From Pseudoalteromonas piscicida (GTDB lineage: Bacteria > Pseudomonadota > Gammaproteobacteria > Enterobacterales > Alteromonadaceae), in the NCBI RefSeq assembly GCF_002744175.1, contig NZ_NKHF01000062.1:1-64000 (forward strand): a DNA stretch of 64,000 nucleotides, written 5' to 3'. Below the pieces are notes generated by a model that worked only from the letters and a program-made list of their open reading frames with translations, did not search any database and had not been told where the DNA came from. Below, piece after piece: positions 48,990 through 55,705 of this stretch. Made by a program: the position numbers and the translations under genes. Position 1 is the first letter of the stretch, and every line of letters begins with the position of its first letter.

Positions 48990-49130
48990 AGTATGGGTCA
49001 ATTGCAAGGTTGACCAATGACATCAAAATAATTTATTATCGCGAGAGCTTTATTGGAACACATCATACTAAACTAAAAGCTTCTTCAGTTTTTTAAAACT
49101 AATCTTATTATTAATAACTATTAACCAAAA
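48990..49130 (+). repeat. Degraded tus-leader unit with Ter site 3
   Basis: AATAATTTATTATCGCGAG before the Ter core, and CTTATTATTAATAACTATTA after it, loosely match the tus promoter and first codons. This is the most decayed of the three nearby units. Confidence 0.4.
49056..49068 (-). other. Ter site 3, blocks leftward forks
   Basis: The minus strand reads GTATGATGTGTTC, in TTTAGTATGATGTGTTCCAA. Same orientation as the other five leftward-blocking sites. Confidence 0.9.
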
Positions 49131-49239
49131 GATACATCGTAAAATTTAGCTCCGTAAAACTCAGTGACTCTTCAAAAGTTGGACCGTTTATGTTCACTCT
49201 TGCCAGTACTTAAGAAAGGTATCAATTAAGTGCTATTCC

Positions 49240-49370
49240 CCCCACCCCCAAAAATTTGATATAATCTGCAAGATAAGGAGAACACATCATACTTAAAACT
49301 AAATAATTACCCAACTATGATATCTTAAGTATTACATTAATCAGAAAACCGCTATCATCAGACACTTGAT
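49240..49370 (+). repeat. Degraded tus-leader unit with Ter site 4
   Basis: AAATTTGATATAATC (extended -10 at 49257-49265), an AAGGAG-like site, the Ter core, then TGATATCTTAAGTATTACAT and TAATCAG. The last part matches tus codons 10-19 (TGATATCTTAACTAGTCATA then TTAATCAG), so this is a remnant of a duplicated tus 5' end. Confidence 0.65.
49280..49292 (-). other. Ter site 4, blocks leftward forks
   Basis: The minus strand reads GTATGATGTGTTC in TTTAAGTATGATGTGTTCTC. The AAG before TATG matches E. coli TerB (AATAAGTATGTTGT). Confidence 0.9.
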
Positions 49371-49664
49371 GAAAATATATACTCAGAATATGTCTTTAGT
49401 TAGCAAGAAGGACTAAGTTCTATTTTAAATAAAAGTAGTTCCAATTTTCCCTGATACTTGATCAGTTTTAGCGGATAAATCATCCGCAAACTAGTACTGA
49501 AAGTTTCTTATTGAGAATAGCTAACTAACAAAATTTTTTCCGGCACTATATTAAGAGCATGTCTTTGCACAAATAGAGCGTGGCTGATCTATCAGCAAAG
49601 TTGTTTCATCTGAAAAAATAGCTCACTTAACTAAGCAAATTCGCATGTTTTAGTTAAACACTAT

Positions 49665-49760
49665 TTCCATAACATTGTGCGATATCTATAAAAATTTGAT
49701 ATAATCTTCCAACAAATACAGGACCACATCATACTTATTATGATATATTACTCCGCTTGA
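49665..49760 (+). repeat. Degraded tus-leader unit with Ter site 5
   Basis: ACATTGTGCGATATCTATAA through TTTGATATAATC to the Ter core aligns along about 60 bases with the true tus promoter (ACATTATGCCCTATCCTAAT...). Downstream, coding similarity is faint. Confidence 0.6.
49732..49744 (-). other. Ter site 5 (one-base variant), blocks leftward forks
   Basis: The minus strand reads GTATGATGTGGTC, one mismatch from the others. Its upstream AATAAGTATG is identical to the first ten bases of E. coli TerB, including the critical G-C pair at position 6. Confidence 0.85.
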
Positions 49761-49920
49761 TTTCGAGAAAACTAAAATCTAGGAAAATAAACAACACAAT
49801 GTATATTTTGTACTTAAAAAGCAAAGAAGTAAGAAACACTTCAGTAAGTAATCTACCTCAATAAAACCCTCAGTGAACCAATGTTCACTTGTAAAACATT
49901 ATGCCCTATCCTAATAAATT

Positions 49921-49930
49921 TGCTATAATA
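49921..49930 (+). promoter_or_regulatory. Extended -10 promoter of tus
   Basis: TGCTATAAT (TG-n-TATAAT) about 30 bases before the tus ATG, without a good -35. Similar TGATATAAT elements precede Ter sites 4 and 5. Confidence 0.55.
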
Positions 49931-49944
49931 GCTAGAATATAAAG

Positions 49945-49957
49945 GAACACATCATAC
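49945..49957 (-). other. Ter site 6 at the tus start, blocks leftward forks; likely autoregulatory
   Basis: The minus strand reads GTATGATGTGTTC. It ends one base before the tus ATG and overlaps the leader and ribosome-site region (AAAGGA). As in E. coli, where TerB overlaps the tus promoter, Tus bound here should repress its own gene. Confidence 0.9.
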
Positions 49958-49958
49958 A

Positions 49959-50825
49959 ATGAATAAATTTAATATACGTTCAACTTTTGATATCTTAACT
50001 AGTCATATTAATCAGCTCTGTGAAGAATTAAAAAGTGCAGATGTAAAAAAGGCCACTTTTTATGAGTTACCAGAGGTGAAAAAAATAGACGAAGAATTAG
50101 CTCCAACACAGATAAATGTTACTAAAATAGACGGCGAAATAGCGTTAAAAAAATGCCTTGATGCTTATCAAGATATATTTTTAAACAACCGTGAAAGCGG
50201 TAAATTGCTACAGCGCTTTCCAGGCCTTATACTGGTAAATGATCCTAAAGACAGTATTAAGTCTAGAATTAATGAAGTTAACCTGGCAAAAGAAAACTTC
50301 AAAAATACTATTTTAGAAATTACCAATAATGACGCAAGATTTGAAGCCGTTCATAATGCCGTCCCCAACCTCATGACTTTAGCTGCTTATCGAAAAATTC
50401 ATAGTGAGTCTGAAACTCCATTTTCAGTTAGGTTCACATGGATGAAAAAGCATGCGACTAAAGTGCTTACCAAAGAAGCGGCCCTGGATATGCTGAACCG
50501 CTCTTCTCATTATTCAAACCCAAGAATGATTGATCAAGAAAAATGGCAACAACTTGTAGAACAAGAAAAATACCGCGTCTCAAGCCTTACGGAAAATTCA
50601 AAGTTACGAATTAGGAGACCAACACGGGTTACGCCTGAAGTTAATATCCGATATACAGCAAAAAATCGTTATCATGTTAGTGCTGCACTACCCTTTATAT
50701 TGTTGAATCCGCATCCCGATACAAAACTAGGCGAGTTAAATAACTTTGTTGAAAAAGACAACCATCCAAGAAAGCGCGAGTATAATTTTCTAGTGGATAG
50801 AATTTACTTAGAGCGATTTGATTAA
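49959..50825 (+). CDS. tus: Tus-like replication terminator (Ter-binding) protein
   Basis: 288 residues, against 309 in E. coli. Shared landmarks are LPEVKK (37-42), RFPGLILV, ARFEAVHNAVPNLMTLAAYR (126-145; E. coli has [20 protein letters not shown]), WQQLVEQEKYR, and SKLRIRRPTRVTPEVNIRY (214-232; E. coli [20 protein letters not shown]). Phe128 and His132 correspond to Phe140 and His144, which hold the flipped cytosine in the locked E. coli complex; the Ile79 equivalent is Leu. The protein binds Ter and stops DnaB helicase in one direction. Seven Ter-like sites surround it, one abutting its ATG. Confidence 0.92.
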   Translation: MNKFNIRSTFDILTSHINQLCEELKSADVKKATFYELPEVKKIDEELAPTQINVTKIDGEIALKKCLDAYQDIFLNNRESGKLLQRFPGLILVNDPKDSIKSRINEVNLAKENFKNTILEITNNDARFEAVHNAVPNLMTLAAYRKIHSESETPFSVRFTWMKKHATKVLTKEAALDMLNRSSHYSNPRMIDQEKWQQLVEQEKYRVSSLTENSKLRIRRPTRVTPEVNIRYTAKNRYHVSAALPFILLNPHPDTKLGELNNFVEKDNHPRKREYNFLVDRIYLERFD

Positions 50826-50865
50826 TCTTATGCAACTTAGCCTTTGCAATTATAGATGATAAACA

Positions 50866-50876
50866 ATTTAACATAA
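50866..50876 (-). other. XerD-arm-like sequence (possible dif relic)
   Basis: The minus strand reads TTATGTTAAAT, an exact XerD arm of gammaproteobacterial dif. A XerC-arm-like TTTGCGTATAA is next to it but the spacer is 2 bases, not 6-8, so a working dif is doubtful. Confidence 0.25.
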
Positions 50877-50920
50877 CTTTATACGCAAAAGGCAAAAGTG
50901 GCACACCTCCATAGTTAACA

Positions 50921-50933
50921 GTATGATGTGTTC
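50921..50933 (+). other. Ter site 7 (reversed), blocks rightward forks
   Basis: The plus strand reads GTATGATGTGTTC in AACAGTATGATGTGTTCTAA. It is the only copy in this orientation and lies between tus and the origin, closing the fork trap on the right. Confidence 0.9.
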
Positions 50934-51154
50934 TAAAAATAACTCTATATTTCCATGAAATTGAACTAGGTTTATCTATTCTGTGATAGTGATTTTGTAA
51001 AAAGACTTAGATTTAGGGCCTTATAACAAGAAATAAAAACGAGGATGAAGAATTACTATACCTGGGGTGTTTCTATTTATGGTTCAACTTTTTACCGAAC
51101 AAAATCGTCTCAATAGTACAAACTATGCATCCATTGAAAACTCGGAAGAATCGA

Positions 51155-51292
51155 ACTATTTGAAGCGGAGAGCTAGCGTTAGTAGCAAGGCAAAAATTTT
51201 GCTACTTAATTGTTCTAAATGAGAAATTTTTAACAAAGCTAATATGCTATTTCATCCTTCAAATTGATTGGAGAATTAATTGAATTGTTATA
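51155..51292 (-). mobile_element. Second, truncated copy of the MITE-like repeat
   Basis: The reverse complement matches the interior of 37441-37600 (AATTAATTCTCCAATCAATT, AGCATATTAG, TTTAGAACAATTAAGTAGCA, CTAGCTCTCCGCTT). The ATACCAAT ends are degraded. Confidence 0.6.
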
Positions 51293-51407
51293 ATGAGCTA
51301 ATTCAATTGTATCGCGGTATTGAGCATAAAATGAAAAATCATTTAGCTTAAGTAAACAATTGGAGGCTAGTTCTATTTAGAATACTAGCCCACGCTATCT
51401 AACCCGA

Positions 51408-52622
51408 TTATTTTTTTACAATTTCTTCTAGCGTATCTTCATCTATAACTTCCGCATTTTCAACAATTCGCTTTCCACCTTGAATTTCAATGCGTTTATG
51501 ATGTTTGTTAAGGGCCAAAATTTCATCACAGAATTGTGCTGAAGGATGCATTTCATAAACATAGTCGATGATTTTTCCTGATTTATCATCTTTTACATTC
51601 GAAATATTGTACTCAGAAATCGCTCCTTTCTCGATCAAATCCTTCATTGTTGTAGTCATATCACGGCGAAGCGCCTTTAATTTATTTTCAGTGATTTCAT
51701 CATCAGAATAAATCGAGCCGTATTTTTCCATAATAGAAATCAGACGGAAATGATAGGTTTTGCCGGGAGCCGCATATCGCCATAAATGATATAATCGTAG
51801 CATCATCCATCGAGACAACCCACGCTTTAACTCCTGAGCACTGTTGAAATAATAGCCTTTATACTCCAAATTATCGATCATATTATGAACAAATGCATTA
51901 AGGCATGCTACGCATTTTATATTGCCACCCTGTCCTTTTTTTCCGCTAAAGTGAAGAGAAGACAAGAAGTTCATATTTGATTCGTAGAAAGAATCATCGA
52001 TGCTTGGATTTTTTGTATCTGTAGCTGTATATTTAAACGACAGTTTTGAACCTTGCAAAGCCTCTAAAGATTCTTTTATTTGCGGGTATGGCATAGATTG
52101 CCCTACCGCCTTTAACTCTTGGGCAAGTTCATTCATAGAAAAAATAACAGCATATTGAATACCGGACTTAAAATTTATTTTTACTATTTTACCTTTGGAA
52201 GCTAAACGAATAAGCGCCCTTTCGACTTTTTCTTCACGATCAGAAGGCCAAACCAAAAACTCTTCATCATCACCGTCTCTTTTTGTGCTGACGACCGCCG
52301 GCGTGATCTTTATTTCACCTTCGTAAAGAATACCATCAACTTTTTCCGATATTTTCCTTGTAACAATCGTTTTTTTCGGGGCTTCTTCGAGCGGTAATTT
52401 TTTATGACCTGAACGAACAAATCTTCCCCATAAATCATAGTGATTAAAGGTATTTGAATACGCCCGAAGACCATGGGCGGCATTTTCTAAAGATACTCGA
52501 ACATCTTTATTGTCTGTAAACAGTGCCAAACTTTCATTATCGATTGCGCTTTCGACGCCATGGATCTGTCCACGAAGCGAATCGGGCAAATTGTCAACAG
52601 AGATGTTCACCTTCCGGCTCAT
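51408..52622 (-). CDS. Plasmid-type replication initiator (Rep) of the chromid
   Basis: 404 residues, start ATG with GGAAG upstream. It is basic and helical, with winged-helix-like segments (KVERALIRLASKGKIVKINF and LSRWMMLRLYHLWRYAAPGK), as in initiators of iteron plasmids. A block of directly repeated iterons and DnaA boxes lies immediately upstream and parA/parB follow beyond it, the standard order of a plasmid-derived replicon. I infer that it binds the TTAGTAAAATTTCGATCT repeats and opens the origin with DnaA. The exact Rep family is uncertain. Confidence 0.8.
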   Translation of the reverse strand: MSRKVNISVDNLPDSLRGQIHGVESAIDNESLALFTDNKDVRVSLENAAHGLRAYSNTFNHYDLWGRFVRSGHKKLPLEEAPKKTIVTRKISEKVDGILYEGEIKITPAVVSTKRDGDDEEFLVWPSDREEKVERALIRLASKGKIVKINFKSGIQYAVIFSMNELAQELKAVGQSMPYPQIKESLEALQGSKLSFKYTATDTKNPSIDDSFYESNMNFLSSLHFSGKKGQGGNIKCVACLNAFVHNMIDNLEYKGYYFNSAQELKRGLSRWMMLRLYHLWRYAAPGKTYHFRLISIMEKYGSIYSDDEITENKLKALRRDMTTTMKDLIEKGAISEYNISNVKDDKSGKIIDYVYEMHPSAQFCDEILALNKHHKRIEIQGGKRIVENAEVIDEDTLEEIVKK

Positions 52623-52854
52623 TGTTTTACTTCCAAATTTTCATGACGTCTAATAACAACATATTCGACAGAAAAAGTTAATGATTAAAGTTAGTAAAAA
52701 AGTGATCCGAGGTGATTTTTTTTGTTAGATCATTTTTTTACTAACTGAGACAGTTAATCAGATCAAATTTTTACTAACAAAGAGGAATAATGTGCGGATA
52801 CTCCCCTCATTTGAGCAGAAAATCCGTTGATTTTGGTATCAAAATCAACGCACC

Positions 52855-52863
52855 TGTGGAAAA
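52855..52863 (-). promoter_or_regulatory. DnaA box (TTTTCCACA)
   Basis: Fits TTWTNCACA on the minus strand. Confidence 0.65.
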
Positions 52864-52949
52864 CTTACTCATTAATTAGTAAAGATCAGATCTGTTCTAA
52901 GTAGAGATCAGATCTATACTTAGGTAAACACTAGGGATCATTAAGTGTT

Positions 52950-52958
52950 TGTGTATAA
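52950..52958 (-). promoter_or_regulatory. DnaA box (TTATACACA)
   Basis: Fits TTWTNCACA; one base from the strongest E. coli box. Confidence 0.7.
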
Positions 52959-53003
52959 CTACATGATCTTTCTTAGTAAAATTTTGATCTGCACGATGGT
53001 TTA

Positions 53004-53012
53004 TGTGAATAA
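53004..53012 (-). promoter_or_regulatory. DnaA box (TTATTCACA)
   Basis: Fits TTWTNCACA, same orientation as the others, 3 bases from the next box. Confidence 0.7.
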
Positions 53013-53015
53013 ATC

Positions 53016-53024
53016 TGTGCAAAA
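53016..53024 (-). promoter_or_regulatory. DnaA box (TTTTGCACA)
   Basis: Fits TTWTNCACA; paired with the preceding box and next to the AT-rich stretch. Confidence 0.65.
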
Positions 53025-53228
53025 CCTGTTTATATATATAATTTTAGAATACTAGTTAGTAAAATTTCGATCTATAAGTTATAAGAGATCTGATCTTAAC
53101 CTAGTAAAATTTCGATCTCATTTTTTAGGATTAATTCAATAAAAACATACAGATAAGTGCATAAATTCGGCTCTTAGCCTTTAATACCTATATATTTAAC
53201 CATATCTAAACTTTCTTATTTATACTTA

Positions 53229-53275
53229 GATGTAAATCAAAATTACAAATGTCTTTGTTTTTTTGTGTTTACATC
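53229..53275. promoter_or_regulatory. Inverted repeat GATGTAAA...TTTACATC before parA
   Basis: Two 8-base arms separated by 31 bases, 50 bases before the parA ATG. ParA here has an N-terminal helix-turn-helix, so this is a candidate operator for par autoregulation; a parS role is also possible. Confidence 0.35.
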
Positions 53276-53324
53276 AAATTATATGGACATTATAATAATT
53301 CGCATCAAAGAAAGGATAATGTGT

Positions 53325-54557
53325 ATGTCTATAAATAACAATGCGCTATCAACTTACCGGCTTTTAAAAGCAACGGCTGAAGTTGCAGAACAATCTCTTG
53401 CTGGGCGAATTCAACATTACCGAGCTCATCTCAAAACTGAAGATAAAGAACTTAGAACCTATACACAAAAAGCAGCTGCAGATCTGCTTGGCGTTAATAA
53501 CAGAACATTGAAAAGACGGCACGACCAAGGCGACTTTGACGATATTAATATCAAAAAAGGGGCAAACGGACATTATGCTTATACTTTGTCGAATATCTTT
53601 GCAATGGCAGATGTACTGGGCGTAAGTGCTGATCAACGAAAAGAGGATGATAAGCTACAAGTTATCGTCATCAACAGTTTAAAAGGTGGATGCGGTAAAA
53701 CTACTAGTTTGGTCAATATTGCAGCTGCACTGGCAACAACAAATATCAAACGATATAGAATCGGGATCATTGATCTCGATCCTCAAGGATCATCATCGAG
53801 TTTCTTTCCGTCAAGCGATCACGAACCGATCACTGTTGGCGATCTAATGAGGGATTGCATCGAACTGGATGAAGGTGAAACATGGAAAGATCTTGTCTCT
53901 AATTCATTCCAAGCGACTCATATTCCTAACATTAGAGTACTACCATCTGGAATGGATGATTTCTATTTTGAGCATGAAACAGCAACGGAGCTAAAAGAAA
54001 GCTCAAGTTACGAAAAAACACGTCATTATCATAAGCTCAAAGAAAAGGTCATAGAGCCCGTACAAGACGAATTCGATATTATCTTAGTAGACACCGCTCC
54101 ATCACTTAATTTCATGTTCTATAATGCACTGATGGCGTCTACGGCGATGTTGATCCCTGTTCACCCAGAAGCAGTTGATTTTGACGCAAATAATAAATAT
54201 CTAAAGCGTCTTGGAGAGATTTATCATACCGTAGCTGCGCTAGGCCACGAAGGTTGGGATTTCATGCAGTTCTTGGTTACTAATTACGTCAAAGGTAATC
54301 ACTCTCAACGTGACATAGTAAAAGATGTACGCAGTGCCTTTGGTCGTCAGGTTATGAGTTATCCAATTAACCACAGTTCAGCAATTACGGCGAGCTCATC
54401 CTCTTTTAATACTATTTTTGATCAGAAAACGTCAGATAGCTTGGCAAGCCGAGAAGCATTGATAAAAGCACAAGAAAATATCAAAGACGTGGTTGATGAG
54501 TTAGAAATGCTGATCCGTTCAAATTGGCCGTCGACGCAATCTTCGCTAGCAGAATAA
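53325..54557 (+). CDS. parA: ParA partition ATPase (type Ia, with HTH)
   Basis: 410 residues from the ATG at 53325, which has AGGA 8 bases upstream; longer frames add up to 20 residues. The N-terminal helix-turn-helix (TQKAAADLLGVNNRTLKRR) is the autorepressor part found in P1/F-type ParA. The deviant Walker A is SLKGGCGKTTSLVNIAAALA, Walker A' IGIIDLDPQGSSSSF, and Walker B FDIILVDTAPSLN. It moves the replicon with ParB. parB starts 15 bases after the stop, as one operon. Confidence 0.95.
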   Translation: MSINNNALSTYRLLKATAEVAEQSLAGRIQHYRAHLKTEDKELRTYTQKAAADLLGVNNRTLKRRHDQGDFDDINIKKGANGHYAYTLSNIFAMADVLGVSADQRKEDDKLQVIVINSLKGGCGKTTSLVNIAAALATTNIKRYRIGIIDLDPQGSSSSFFPSSDHEPITVGDLMRDCIELDEGETWKDLVSNSFQATHIPNIRVLPSGMDDFYFEHETATELKESSSYEKTRHYHKLKEKVIEPVQDEFDIILVDTAPSLNFMFYNALMASTAMLIPVHPEAVDFDANNKYLKRLGEIYHTVAALGHEGWDFMQFLVTNYVKGNHSQRDIVKDVRSAFGRQVMSYPINHSSAITASSSSFNTIFDQKTSDSLASREALIKAQENIKDVVDELEMLIRSNWPSTQSSLAE

Positions 54558-54572
54558 AAAAGGTATTAAGAA

Positions 54573-55535
54573 ATGGCTAGAAAACGTAAAAATGATACTC
54601 GGATTGATCCTTTTGCAACTGCAGTTGAAGGCAGCAGTTTAGACGATCTTTTAGATCAAGCTAAAGTTGGCGATGTGGTGACTATGCCCGCCCCTAGTGA
54701 TCCGAATCGGACCATAGTGTTAACCTGTGAAGTAGTACCACATAGTGAGATAGAGACTAAGACAGCCGTTTACGGCCAAAACCGTCGTGAACAGACATTA
54801 TTAAGTGAAAAAGCGGTTGCTGATATTCTTCCCGCAATTAAAAAAGACAAACGCAATTTGCACCCAGCGTTATGTTGGCAGCACGAAGGCAAGCTTTATG
54901 TCTTATCTGGCTCGAGACGCCGTAAGGCCTGCTTGCTTGCTGAAGCTGACTACGTAGTGCTCAGCTCCAAAGACTTCAATGATGAGGACGCTAAAACACT
55001 TGCTGTTTCTTCTGATCAATATATCGCTCCAAGTCTTTGGGAACTTGGAAAGGCTTACTCAGAAACAAAACAGAAGTTGATCGAGCAAGGACAAAAAGGA
55101 TCTTACCGAGAAATTGCCGCGATCGAGGGCGTATCTCACACTGCGATTGCTGATGCGTTAAAAGCGTATGAGAGCATACCGGTTGCTGTTTTACAGCTTT
55201 ATCCTACGGCAAATCATTTGGGAAGAGAGGCCGCTAAAAAGCTTATCACAGCAAAGCTGGAGCAACCTGAGCTGTTTTCTAAGCAAGTAGCCATCTTAGG
55301 CGAGCAATCGTTTATGACAGAAGAAATGTCCGATGAAAAGCGAGCCGTTCAAATCACCAAATTTCTAACTACGTTTGGCAACAGCGATTCTCGCGTTGAA
55401 TCAGTACTTGAAAACGATTACGTTCGGGTACAACGAAACCTCAAAAGCGGAGATGTGACCGTTAAAATCGACAATCGAGTATTAACCGATAAACGATTGG
55501 AACAACTACAAAAATTATTGAGCAGTTATAACTGA
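54573..55535 (+). CDS. parB: ParB partition protein
   Basis: 320 residues, start ATG after AAGGTATTAAGA. The N-terminal ParB/sulfiredoxin fold has RREQTLLSEKAVADILPAIK and LSGSRRRKACLLAEAD (the GxRR nucleotide-binding motif). The central HTH is SYREIAAIEGVSHTAIADAL, followed by a C-terminal dimerisation region. It binds parS, which I could not locate with confidence. It is the second gene of the par operon. Confidence 0.93.
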   Translation: MARKRKNDTRIDPFATAVEGSSLDDLLDQAKVGDVVTMPAPSDPNRTIVLTCEVVPHSEIETKTAVYGQNRREQTLLSEKAVADILPAIKKDKRNLHPALCWQHEGKLYVLSGSRRRKACLLAEADYVVLSSKDFNDEDAKTLAVSSDQYIAPSLWELGKAYSETKQKLIEQGQKGSYREIAAIEGVSHTAIADALKAYESIPVAVLQLYPTANHLGREAAKKLITAKLEQPELFSKQVAILGEQSFMTEEMSDEKRAVQITKFLTTFGNSDSRVESVLENDYVRVQRNLKSGDVTVKIDNRVLTDKRLEQLQKLLSSYN

Positions 55536-55552
55536 TCTTAAACCTAGACCGT

Positions 55553-55589
55553 CGAGTTGGGCGTTATTTTGTCCAATTCGGCGCTTTTT
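55553..55589 (+). terminator. Terminator of the par operon
   Basis: CGAGTTGG and CCAATTCG pair (one G-T) with a 12-base loop, followed by GCGCTTTTT. Confidence 0.6.
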
Positions 55590-55705
55590 CTGGTCAGTTG
55601 ACCTCCAACCAGTGTTTTTTTAGCGAAATTCTCGCATTTGTCCCTTTAGCTCATATCACTAATTTCATATACTGGCTTTTTTATTTTTATTTTGACGTGC
55701 ACTTA

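Larger units (their letters stand above)
48172..49958. other. Decayed Ter / tus-leader array (non-coding)
   Basis: About 1.8 kb without a credible gene. Four Ter sites lie in its last 0.9 kb, three of them within copies of the tus promoter and leader, with a fragment of the mobile repeat at about 49497-49545. The 48242-49000 part is AT-rich with no recognised features except one weak Ter-like match at 48295-48306. Confidence 0.7.
50826..51407. other. Intergenic region between tus and rep
   Basis: It contains the dif-like arm, Ter site 7, the inverted copy of the mobile repeat (51155-51292) and a weak hairpin near the rep 3' end (51365-51390). No coding frame. Confidence 0.7.
52690..53118. 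other. Replication origin of the chromid (iterons, DnaA boxes, AT-rich DNA)
   Basis: Between rep and parA. Iterons with consensus TTAGTAAAAWTTYGATCT occur at 52690-52709 (+), 52724-52745 (-), 52759-52778 (-), 52876-52893 (+), 52898-52915 (+), 52973-52990 (+), 53056-53073 (+) and 53101-53118 (+), the middle two more divergent. Four DnaA boxes and an AT run (TATATATAATTTTAG, near 53030) lie among them. This is the expected arrangement of an iteron-controlled, DnaA-assisted origin. Confidence 0.85.

Noticed and set aside
49056..49957. Repeated 13-mer looked at as a possible CRISPR array or iterons
   Set aside because: Spacing is irregular (about 210 to 450 bases), repeats are too short for CRISPR, and they differ from the rep iterons; Ter fits better with tus adjacent.
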